Assembly: GCA_902779085.1 (NCBI GenBank)
Contig: CACYZY010000001.1
Location: 432,271-496,270, forward strand
Source of the DNA: an uncultured Bacteroidales bacterium
GTDB lineage: Bacteria; Bacteroidota; Bacteroidia; Bacteroidales; Bacteroidaceae
Direction: 5' to 3'
DNA: 64,000 nt
Shown: positions 17,155-24,164 of the stretch, one piece after another
Numbering within the stretch: position 1 is the stretch's first letter
Layout: each line of letters opens with the position of its first letter
The notes under the pieces: model-generated
Seen by the model: only the letters and a program-made list of their open reading frames with translations
The model's database searches: none
What the model was told of the DNA's origin: nothing
Program-made: the position numbers and the translations under genes

Positions 17155-17286
17155 TTAATCAATAATGCCTGAACCCCATCCCGGAGGTGCAATAGAGGGG
17201 TCACCACTGGCTGCAATCATGCCTTGCAGCTCCATCTCAATCACCTCGCACTGAGGTGCTTCGTAATTTTTAATTGCTTCGTTCAT
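17155..17286 (-). CDS. Small peptide with conserved N-terminus and variable tail, copy 3 (43 aa)
   Basis: A 43-residue product: MNEAIKNYEAPQCEVIEMEL, then QGMIAAS, with tail GDPSIAPPGWGSGIID. It ends 20 bases before the third lipoprotein gene. Upstream DNA differs from copies 1 and 2, which fits this being the outermost, oldest unit. A -7 box is at 17333-17340. Confidence 0.75.
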   Translation of the reverse strand: MNEAIKNYEAPQCEVIEMELQGMIAASGDPSIAPPGWGSGIID

Positions 17287-17332
17287 AACGTAGATAATTT
17301 TTTGTAATGATTAATTTCATGTATTTAATGTA

Positions 17333-17340
17333 CAAAAATA
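17333..17340 (-). promoter_or_regulatory. Putative -7 element for peptide/lipoprotein copy 3
   Basis: The minus strand reads TATTTTTG, about 46 bases upstream of the peptide ATG. Confidence 0.5.
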
Positions 17341-17395
17341 TACATAATTACGAAATTACCCGGTTTTCTAAACATTAAAAGATGTTAATGGCTAT

Positions 17396-17403
17396 TAATT
17401 TTG
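17396..17403 (+). promoter_or_regulatory. Putative -7 element for the GH99-like gene
   Basis: TAATTTTG matches TAnnTTTG. If used, the transcript has a leader of roughly 140 bases before the start at 17550. Confidence 0.4.
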
Positions 17404-17549
17404 TAGCTCCAAGAACTGGTGAAGAGAATATCCGCATTGACTGGTATGAGCAATGGTTTACTTGTTTTGGCTCAAATGTCTTGCAGGTATCAAGAATTAT
17501 TCCCAACTTTGTGACAAAGTTGCACATATCTGCGAAGACCTTGATTACA

Positions 17550-18743
17550 ATGACAGATAAGAAGAACATTTTGCTTTTGTCCGTTTGGACAATGGTTCTG
17601 ATGTGCTGTTACTCTTGTAGAGAAAATGGCATCAAGCCCATCAGTGGAGACAATTACTATGTGTGTGCCTACGTTTGGCCATCCTGTCACGACGACTCGC
17701 TCGGACACAAATACCTTTGGCCGCAAGGTGAAGGGGAATGGGAAGTCATCAAGCAGGGCAATCCGCGCTTCCCTGGCCATTATCAACCAAAGCAGCCTCT
17801 CTGGGGATACGGGCACGACGATGACCCTCAGGTGGTGGAGAAATGGATAGACACAGCTCTGAAGTATGGTGTGAACACCTTCGTCTATGACTGGTACTGG
17901 TTTATGGACTATCCTTATCTGGAAGGTGCTCTCGACGATGGTTTCCTCGGTGCCAAGAATAACGGGAAAATGAACTTCTATATCATGTGGGCCAATCATG
18001 AAGTAAAGAAGAACTATTGGAACTATCACCTTTATGGTGATGACACATCGCTTCTTTTCGACCCTAAGGTGAACATGGATCAGTTCAAGACAATTGTGGC
18101 AAGAGTTATCAAACAGTATTTCAATAAGAAGAACTATGTGAAGATTGACGGCTGTCCTGTATTTGGAATCTTTGACATGGATCAGTTCGTCCAAAGTTTT
18201 GGTACGATAGACGAAGCCGCCAAGGCGATGGAATACTTCCGTGCCGAAGTGAAGAAAGCTGGTTTCAAGGGACTCCACATCCAGCAGAACAACGGCGGCG
18301 GCAGTTTCTTGGCAGAAGACTTTATCATAGCCCAGCAGGAACGTATCGACAAACTCGGCATCAACAGCCACGCATTCTATAACATGGGTGGTTTCACCCC
18401 AGATTACCTTACCTACGGCGCCAACGCTATCCAGATACGTGAGCAATGGGCAAAAGCTTTTAGCATTCCCGTCTTTCCCACGGTATCCATTGGATGGGAT
18501 GACACGCCCCGTTTCCCTGCAAAGGGAGAGAACGACATCACTCGTTTCAATCAGACACCCCGTGCCTTCGAATCTTTCCTTGAAGTGGCCAAGAAGTATG
18601 TTGATGAGCATCCTCAGCAGCCCCCTTTTATCATGATAAATGCCTGGAACGAGTGGGTGGAAGGAAGCTATCTGCTGCCTGACCGTTATTTCGGCTTCGG
18701 GTATCTAGAGGCAGTTCAGCACGTCTTTCGTCAGGAAGAATAA
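17550..18743 (+). CDS. GH99-like (WbsX-type) lipoprotein glycosidase
   Basis: A 397-residue protein of the GH99-like/WbsX family, which acts on mannose-containing or surface glycans. The ATG at 17550 gives a proper lipoprotein signal (hydrophobic stretch then a Cys near residue 23); an ATG further upstream would hide it. Family features are YYVCAYVWP near the mature start, a WPQGEGEWE/HYQPKQPLWGYGHDDDP block, YGVNTFVYDWYWF, and the C-terminal MINAWNEWVEGSYLLPD. Residues such as NEWVEG probably line the active site. It is a single gene without a SusC/SusD pair nearby, so it is not an obvious polysaccharide utilisation locus. Confidence 0.82.
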   Translation: MTDKKNILLLSVWTMVLMCCYSCRENGIKPISGDNYYVCAYVWPSCHDDSLGHKYLWPQGEGEWEVIKQGNPRFPGHYQPKQPLWGYGHDDDPQVVEKWIDTALKYGVNTFVYDWYWFMDYPYLEGALDDGFLGAKNNGKMNFYIMWANHEVKKNYWNYHLYGDDTSLLFDPKVNMDQFKTIVARVIKQYFNKKNYVKIDGCPVFGIFDMDQFVQSFGTIDEAAKAMEYFRAEVKKAGFKGLHIQQNNGGGSFLAEDFIIAQQERIDKLGINSHAFYNMGGFTPDYLTYGANAIQIREQWAKAFSIPVFPTVSIGWDDTPRFPAKGENDITRFNQTPRAFESFLEVAKKYVDEHPQQPPFIMINAWNEWVEGSYLLPDRYFGFGYLEAVQHVFRQEE

Positions 18744-19100
18744 ATAAGAGGTTTAGGGAACCTGATAAGATTACCTTGGCGGGCTTACTTGTCTTGGGTG
18801 ATTAATTAACTGTAGCAATAAGTCAAAGATCGTTTTGCGGCGAAATACTCCGAGTCACCGCTTCTCGCTTGTCATTCATGAATGGTTGCAACCAAGAACC
18901 TTTGCTTCCTCACCACCGTTGGCCACCAGCAGTGTTGTCGGCTCTGTTTCTTAATTGCGATACAAAGTTACAAAATATATTTTATATATGCAAATGATAT
19001 ACTAAAAAATATTACATTATTTAGTTTTTTTTTCTTCAGCTACTTGCTAGTAATATGCAAAACGCCCTTGCCATTGTCCGCATATTTATCCAGCTGCGCC

Positions 19101-19119
19101 AGGGGGCATTATAGCCCCC
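19101..19119. repeat. Hairpin at the left of repeat element A
   Basis: GGGGGC ATTATA GCCCCC forms a six-base stem directly before the 22-bp-period array. Confidence 0.6.
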
Positions 19120-19136
19120 AGAAACCCCTCGTTTCA

Positions 19137-19211
19137 TTTAGCGGAAGTAAAAGGTGGTTTTAGCGGAACTAAAACGCCTGTTTACTACTAGTAAGCATTT
19201 AGCTTACTGGT
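19137..19211. repeat. 22-bp-period TTTAGCGGAA array (element A)
   Basis: TTTAGCGGAAGTAA (19137-19150) is followed at exactly 22 bases by TTTAGCGGAACTAA (19159-19172) and at another 22 by a degenerate TTTACTACTAGTAAG (19181). A fourth TTTAGC word is at 19198. The first 36 bases are identical to the array at 56108. Confidence 0.8.
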
Positions 19212-19261
19212 GGCGTGTCTCGGTAGAGTATGAATTAGGGAGATGTATATTGCGTGTTTAT

Positions 19262-19451
19262 GCATAACAACATAACACATAACATTTAGTGAAATAACAT
19301 TGAGAATAAATGGTGAGTACAATCTTTATATTTATATATATTATATATATAATATATAATATATATAAATATAAAACTTAAAATCCGATTGTTTGAAAAG
19401 TTAGTTGATAGAATTGAATAATACAAATGTTATGTTGTTATGTTGTTATGC
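19262..19451. repeat. Nested inverted repeats (element A)
   Basis: The outer arms are 19262-19287 and 19425-19451. They are reverse complements apart from one inserted base, and each is built of CATAACAA-like units. Inside, 19325-19346 and 19354-19375 are perfect 22-base AT-only inverted repeats with a seven-base loop. The whole can fold into a long cruciform or RNA stem. Confidence 0.85.
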
Positions 19452-19705
19452 CTGTTATGTACTCAAATGTTAAATCTTTACTTTTTCATGAAAATAACAC
19501 AACTTTCGTAGTAGCAATGTTATATATCTAAATCATGCCAAGTGACAAAGGCATCTAGGTTGTTTTATATTCAATATGCTATGTTGTAACTATATTGATA
19601 ATCAAATTGAAATGTGTGTATTGTTATGCGTAGATACAGATGGAAAAGGCAAGGACTCAACCATATGGCATTCGACGGAAAGCCCTCCACTATTTGGTAA
19701 TAATG

Positions 19706-21499
19706 CTAGGGCAATATTGGTATCTCTATCCTGCTCTCACCATCAAGATACAAGGTCTGATGCGCTACACGTGTTTTCCCTTGCTCTGACCACACGCCAG
19801 CATAGTTGCTGTGTACGCTGTATTGGGGAAAGTCTGATGAAGAGATATCAACACGGATACAGCTCCCTGGCTGCAACTGCCACATGATGGGCAGGGATTC
19901 GATTTGTAGCTTTACCTTACTGCCTGGTTCATAGTCCTGACGAGCTCCTAAAGGCTGGTTGCGGAACCCCAAAGAGGTGATGCCTGTTCGTATGTTATAG
20001 GTACTCCCATCTGCAAAGACCTCACTGATTTTATAGGTAAACGCTGTGTCGTCGCAATCGGAGCTGACATTGAGCACTACCTTCACTTTTCCTGCCAACA
20101 GGAGAGGAGTCGACAAGGGCTCTGAGACAAATGAGATGACATCGTCCCTGTAGCCTGGCGCTGGTTGCAACTGGCTTCCTCGACGTGTAGAGGAGTTAAA
20201 CAGGGTTTCACCTCCCACTGACAATACGGGATTAAGGGGATCGAACGCATATCTTACTTGACTTGTTGCAAACATTGACGTCTCTGCCAACTTGTTAGCT
20301 GGTGCCAGATAATATACCTTCTGGTCAACGCTATCTTGCAAAGGCCAACTGTTCAGGTCGTGCCACTTGTCTTCGCCAATGGCATATACCTTGACGGCAG
20401 GCTTGGGCGCTTTCTCTTTTAATAACAGGTCATAGAACCAATTGAACTGCAGGGTAGTAAGGTTTACATCCATTGCATGATCCTGCTTGCCAATCATAGG
20501 AGTGATGACGTGGGAGTGGTTCCATGCACCCACAATGAGCTGACTCTTGGCTTTTGTCTCGTCTGGCAACAGGTTGTATCCCAAAATTGTGCCTTCCTGA
20601 TGATGGTCAAAATGGCCTGCCACCACTACGATGGGTACCTTAATCTTTGGAGGGATGCTCCGCAGAGTTTCCCACACTCCTTGATGCCAGTATGGGTCAG
20701 TATAGTCAGTATGTGTAATCCAGTCGCGATACCAAGGCAATTCAACGCCAAAGAAATGCGTATCCATCTCTTTCTGTGGCATATAGGCCATCTGCTCATG
20801 ATAAACCTTGGTAATATCAGGCTTTGCTGGTTTCTGGGTAATCTCTTCTGCGTTATCGATAGCCCAAGCAGTAAGGATGTCCTGTCTGAATTGCCCATAG
20901 CTGTAGGCTGACAGATGGCGGTCCACTCCATAATGATGCAGGAAGATACCCTTCACCTTGTCAGGTACGATGTCTGCAATAATCCAGGCAGTAAGAGCTG
21001 TATATGACTCACCGAACAGTCCTATGTTCTTGCACCAAGGTTGAGAAGCTACCCAATTGACCAGCGCCATACCATCGACACGTTCGTTTACATTGGGTTC
21101 GTACACACCCTCAGAACCTCCTTTGCCACGACAGTACTGAGTAATGTAGGCAATGCCCCTGCGTGCATATCCGCGTCCTATCTCATTGGTATCACCTGCA
21201 CCTCCATAGGCATAAGGAGTGCGTGTAATCACCACAGGCCAAGGACCTTCGACGGTGGGCTTATAGATGCATGTCTTCAACTTCAAGCCGTCGCCTGCTT
21301 CCACCATCTGCTCTTCATATACATAATCGCCTACTGGAGCTGCCACCTGAGTAGAGTCCAACGTAAAGGATACAGTTGAATGCTTCAGCATCTCAGCATA
21401 TGCCCTGCGCTGTTCTTCTGTCAGTTGCTGTGCTTGAAGTGTGGCGCAAAACAGTAGGCATAGTATTGTCAAAATATTTGAAAAATCAATTTTCTTCAT
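19706..21499 (-). CDS. Secreted CocE/NonD-type hydrolase (X-Pro dipeptidyl-peptidase S15 family)
   Basis: A 597-residue alpha/beta hydrolase with a cleavable signal peptide ending near CATLQAQ. The S15/CocE fold is seen from PWPVVITRTPYAYG, GYARRGIAYITQYCRGKGGSEG, the nucleophile elbow GLFGESYTAL (about residues 162-171), the VVAGHFDHHQ and VGAWNHSHV segments near the acid and histidine positions, and a C-terminal jelly-roll region (VKVVLNVSSDCDDTAF). The family includes proline peptidases, cocaine esterase and glutaryl-acylases; the substrate cannot be told. The strand is opposite to the upstream GH99-like gene. Confidence 0.85.
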   Translation of the reverse strand: MKKIDFSNILTILCLLFCATLQAQQLTEEQRRAYAEMLKHSTVSFTLDSTQVAAPVGDYVYEEQMVEAGDGLKLKTCIYKPTVEGPWPVVITRTPYAYGGAGDTNEIGRGYARRGIAYITQYCRGKGGSEGVYEPNVNERVDGMALVNWVASQPWCKNIGLFGESYTALTAWIIADIVPDKVKGIFLHHYGVDRHLSAYSYGQFRQDILTAWAIDNAEEITQKPAKPDITKVYHEQMAYMPQKEMDTHFFGVELPWYRDWITHTDYTDPYWHQGVWETLRSIPPKIKVPIVVVAGHFDHHQEGTILGYNLLPDETKAKSQLIVGAWNHSHVITPMIGKQDHAMDVNLTTLQFNWFYDLLLKEKAPKPAVKVYAIGEDKWHDLNSWPLQDSVDQKVYYLAPANKLAETSMFATSQVRYAFDPLNPVLSVGGETLFNSSTRRGSQLQPAPGYRDDVISFVSEPLSTPLLLAGKVKVVLNVSSDCDDTAFTYKISEVFADGSTYNIRTGITSLGFRNQPLGARQDYEPGSKVKLQIESLPIMWQLQPGSCIRVDISSSDFPQYSVHSNYAGVWSEQGKTRVAHQTLYLDGESRIEIPILP

Positions 21500-21571
21500 A
21501 CTATATGATTATTATCAGATAATGAAAAATTATTACAGCTATGTGCTATTTCTTAAAGTCTCTTGATGAGC

Positions 21572-22039
21572 TTATTTACTTAAACGCTCGAGGGCAGTTG
21601 CATCGAGGCGATAGACCGTCCACTCCTTCATGGGTACGGCACCCAGTGAGAGGTAGAAGTCGATGCTGGGCTGGTTCCAGTTCAGACAGGTCCACTCCAT
21701 GCGTCCGCAATGGTGCTCACGTGCCGTCTTGACCAAATGCAGGAGCAAGGCTTTGCCGTAGCCTTTGCCACGATATTCGGGCCACACGAACAAGTCCTCG
21801 AGGTATAAGCCCGAATGTCCTATGAAGGTGGAGAAATTGTAGAAGTAGAGGGCAAAGCCTATCTCACGGCCATCCACTACGGCAAATACGGCTTCTGCAC
21901 GATGCTCGTCGAACATCTCGCGTTCCAGCACTTCGACAGAAGCCACAACTTCGTTTTCCAGTTTCTCATACCTGGCAATGCCCTTGATGAAATCAAGCAG
22001 CAAGGCAGCATCTTTACGCTCGGCTTTTCGTATCTCCAT
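21572..22039 (-). CDS. GNAT family N-acetyltransferase
   Basis: A 155-residue acetyltransferase close in layout to spermidine/diamine acetyltransferases: MEIRKAERKDAALLLDFI at the start, LEDLFVWPEYRGKGYGKALL as the acetyl-CoA loop (R-G-x-G-Y-G-x-A), and CLNWNQPSIDFYLSLGA at the C-terminus. The substrate could be a polyamine or another small amine. It follows pheS on the same strand, beyond a terminator, so it is probably expressed separately. Confidence 0.88.
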   Translation of the reverse strand: MEIRKAERKDAALLLDFIKGIARYEKLENEVVASVEVLEREMFDEHRAEAVFAVVDGREIGFALYFYNFSTFIGHSGLYLEDLFVWPEYRGKGYGKALLLHLVKTAREHHCGRMEWTCLNWNQPSIDFYLSLGAVPMKEWTVYRLDATALERLSK

Positions 22040-22064
22040 AATTTTAACTACGTCTTGAAAAAAA

Positions 22065-22089
22065 TTCCCCCTCTATTGTAGAGGGGGAA
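22065..22089 (-). terminator. Terminator after pheS
   Basis: TTCCCCCTCTA and TAGAGGGGGAA form a perfect 11-bp stem with a three-base loop. On the minus strand it is followed by a T-run (As at 22058-22064), downstream of pheS. Confidence 0.8.
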
Positions 22090-22140
22090 CTATTTGATTA
22101 TGAGCCACTCCCTCTGATGATAGGGGGAATGATTTATTCA

Positions 22141-23178
22141 TTAATATGCTGCCTCGAACTCACGGAGGAAGCGCACATCATTCTCACTGAACAGGCGAAG
22201 GTCGCTTACCTGATACTTCAAGTTGGCAATACGCTCGATACCCATACCGAAAGCATAACCAGTATAAACCTTGCTGTCGATGCCACAAGCCTCGAGTACG
22301 TTAGGATCTACCATACCGCAACCCAAAATCTCTACCCAGCCAGTATGCTTGCAGAAGCCGCATCCCTTACCACCGCAGATGTTGCAGCTGATGTCCATCT
22401 CTGCACTTGGCTCGGTGAAGGGGAAGTATGAGGGGCGCAGACGAATCTTGGTGTCGTTGCCGAACATCTCACGGGCAAAGGTGAGCAATACCTGCTTCAG
22501 GTCGGTGAATGAAACGCCTTTGTCAATATACAAACCTTCAACCTGATGGAAGAAGCAGTGTGCACGTGCACTGATGGCTTCGTTACGATATACACGTCCT
22601 GGACAGATAACTCGGATAGGGGGCTGTGTCTGCTCCATCACGCGAGCCTGCACCGAACTGGTGTGTGAACGAAGGATGATATTCTTGATGACATTCTGGT
22701 TCTGTTCAACGAAGAAGGTGTCCTGCATGTCACGAGCTGGATGGTCGGCAGCAAAATTCAACTTGGTATATACATGCAGATCGTCCTCTACCTCAGGACC
22801 TTCAGCCAACTTAAAGCCCATGTGTCCGAAAATGTCGATGATCTCGTTCTTCACGATGGTCAGTGGGTGGCGAGTGCCTAAAACGCTAGGGTAGGCGGTA
22901 CGAGTCAAGTCAATTTCCTCATCTACATTGTCCATACCGTCAAACTGCTCCTTCAGGGCATTGATCTTGTCCTGTACCTGGGTCTTCAGTTCGTTGAGCT
23001 TCATACCCACCTCACGCTTCTGGTCGGCAGCTACTTCACGGAAATCACCCATCAATGCATTGATGACGCCTTTCTTGCTCAAGTACTTGATGCGCAGAGC
23101 TTCCAGCTCTTCCAGGTTCGCTGCATGCATGTCCTGAACACCCTGCAACGTCTCGTTGATTTTGTCAATTATACTCAT
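22141..23178 (-). CDS. pheS: Phenylalanine-tRNA ligase subunit alpha
   Basis: A 345-residue class II aminoacyl-tRNA synthetase alpha chain that charges tRNA-Phe together with PheT. There is an N-terminal coiled coil (about residues 1-85). Motif 2 is FFHQVEGLYIDKGVSFTDLKQ, motif 3 is GMGIERIANLKY, and the metal-binding stretch CNICGGKGCGFCKHTGW is present. The beta subunit gene is not in the window, though a stand-alone B3/B4 domain protein is at 52699. Confidence 0.96.
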   Translation of the reverse strand: MSIIDKINETLQGVQDMHAANLEELEALRIKYLSKKGVINALMGDFREVAADQKREVGMKLNELKTQVQDKINALKEQFDGMDNVDEEIDLTRTAYPSVLGTRHPLTIVKNEIIDIFGHMGFKLAEGPEVEDDLHVYTKLNFAADHPARDMQDTFFVEQNQNVIKNIILRSHTSSVQARVMEQTQPPIRVICPGRVYRNEAISARAHCFFHQVEGLYIDKGVSFTDLKQVLLTFAREMFGNDTKIRLRPSYFPFTEPSAEMDISCNICGGKGCGFCKHTGWVEILGCGMVDPNVLEACGIDSKVYTGYAFGMGIERIANLKYQVSDLRLFSENDVRFLREFEAAY

Positions 23179-23209
23179 TTTTATTTCTTTAATCTTCGAT
23201 TAACGGTTG

Positions 23210-23217
23210 CAAAGATA
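23210..23217 (-). promoter_or_regulatory. Putative -7 element for pheS
   Basis: The minus strand reads TATCTTTG 32 bases upstream of the pheS ATG. It is divergent from the box at 23230-23237. Confidence 0.6.
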
Positions 23218-23229
23218 TATATAATTCAT

Positions 23230-23237
23230 TATTTTTG
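23230..23237 (+). promoter_or_regulatory. Putative -7 element for the DUF4286-ruvC operon
   Basis: TATTTTTG matches TAnnTTTG, about 20 bases before the ATG at 23258. Confidence 0.55.
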
Positions 23238-23257
23238 CAAAATAAAAATGGCAGATT

Positions 23258-23581
23258 ATGATTGTTTATAACACAACCTACCACGTTGATGAGGCTGACG
23301 AACAGCTTTTCCTGAACTGGATTCACCAATATCTCATACCTGAGGTTCTGAAAGAGGGCACATTACGGAATCCGCGTGTGCTGAAGGTGCTGGGACATCA
23401 TCAGGACGATGAGGACGTGGGGAATTGCACATCGTATGCCGTGCAGATGGAGGCCGACGATACGGCTGCCCTGCACCGTTGGTACCAGAAGCAGGGGGTG
23501 GCGCTGAACCGTGAGTTGCTCTTGGTGTTCCGTCAGCGTGTGTTGGGATTTCCCACTATGATGGAGGTAGTTGAGCAATGA
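23258..23581 (+). CDS. DUF4286 family protein
   Basis: A 107-residue cytoplasmic protein of the Bacteroidetes family DUF4286, with the typical start [11 protein letters not shown], the [11 protein letters not shown] block and [16 protein letters not shown] near the end. Its function is unknown to me; it folds like a small ferredoxin-like domain in this family (inference). An ATG at 23248 is out of frame and gives only seven codons. The stop overlaps the ruvC start by four bases, so they are translationally coupled. Confidence 0.88.
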   Translation: MIVYNTTYHVDEADEQLFLNWIHQYLIPEVLKEGTLRNPRVLKVLGHHQDDEDVGNCTSYAVQMEADDTAALHRWYQKQGVALNRELLLVFRQRVLGFPTMMEVVEQ

Positions 23582-24141
23582 CGCCAGTAAAGGAGAAGAT
23601 TATATTGGGCATCGACCCGGGTACTACCGTGATGGGGTATGGGGTGCTGAAGGTGGCACAGGGCAAACCGTCGCTGATTGCGATGGGGGTGATTGACTTG
23701 CATAAGTATGCCAACCACTACTTGAAGCTGGCAAAGATACATGAGCGTGTGTTGAGCATCATAGAGAGCTATCTGCCTGATGAACTGGCCATTGAGGCGC
23801 CGTTCTTTGGCAAGAACGTGCAGAGTATGCTGAAGCTGGGACGTGCTCAAGGGGTGGCGATGGCTGTGGCACTGAGCCGTGATATCCCCATTACCGAATA
23901 CGCACCTTTGAAGATAAAGATGGCGATAACGGGCAATGGCAATGCATCGAAAGAGCAGGTGGCTGGTATGTTGCAACGCCTCTTGCATATTGCCGAGGAG
24001 GAGATGCCGAAGTTCCTTGATGCTACGGATGCCTTGGGAGCTGCCTATTGCCATTTCATGCAGATGGGGGCGCCGAAGGTGGAGAAGAGTTATAAGAGTT
24101 GGAAGGATTTTGTGACTAAAAATCCAGATAAAGTTGTATAA
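23578..24141 (+). CDS. ruvC: Holliday junction resolvase RuvC
   Basis: A 187-residue crossover junction endonuclease. [12 protein letters not shown] carries the first catalytic Asp, [23 protein letters not shown] the Glu and substrate loop, and [15 protein letters not shown] the C-terminal Asps. Length and motifs are standard. It overlaps the DUF4286 stop by four bases, and pulA follows after 23 bases. Confidence 0.96.
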   Translation: MTPVKEKIILGIDPGTTVMGYGVLKVAQGKPSLIAMGVIDLHKYANHYLKLAKIHERVLSIIESYLPDELAIEAPFFGKNVQSMLKLGRAQGVAMAVALSRDIPITEYAPLKIKMAITGNGNASKEQVAGMLQRLLHIAEEEMPKFLDATDALGAAYCHFMQMGAPKVEKSYKSWKDFVTKNPDKVV

Positions 24142-24164
24142 ATTTACCGTTTACGAAAGATAAT

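Larger units (their letters stand above)
18744..19705. other. Long non-coding region between convergent genes
   Basis: About 960 bases with no convincing gene. From 18744 to 19060 I see no recognisable feature apart from a GGTTGCAACC palindrome near 18887 and AT-rich stretches. From 19095 to 19451 lies the structured element annotated separately. From 19452 to 19705 is AT-rich sequence with scattered GTTAT words. An open frame of 93 codons at 18882 has no RBS, start context or sensible composition. Confidence 0.6.

Noticed and set aside
13896-17286. A complete RiPP biosynthetic locus
   Set aside because: The peptides look like precursors, but I find no LanM, YcaO, radical SAM, peptidase-ABC transporter or other modifying enzyme in the window. 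The claim is kept to the peptides only.
13866-17340. Invertible promoters controlling the three lipoproteins
   Set aside because: I looked for inverted repeats flanking the promoters at 14051, 15420 and 17333 and for a nearby invertase and saw neither. Promoters of copies 1 and 2 face the same way.
17490-18611. A 373-codon open frame on the minus strand opposite the GH99-like gene
   Set aside because: It is the antisense shadow of a clearly recognised protein and its translation resembles no family.
17550-18743. A polysaccharide utilisation locus around the GH99-like enzyme and pullulanase
   Set aside because: There is no SusC/SusD pair, and the two enzymes are 5 kb apart with unrelated genes between.
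18882-19163. A 93-codon frame in the long non-coding region
   Set aside because: Runs across the GC-to-AT boundary and into the repeat element, has no promoter or homology, and composition is not protein-like.
19137-19211. Short evenly spaced repeats that could be a CRISPR array
   Set aside because: The period is 22 bases with no room for spacers, units are degenerate, and no cas gene is present. The same applies to 32962-33050 and 56108-56166.
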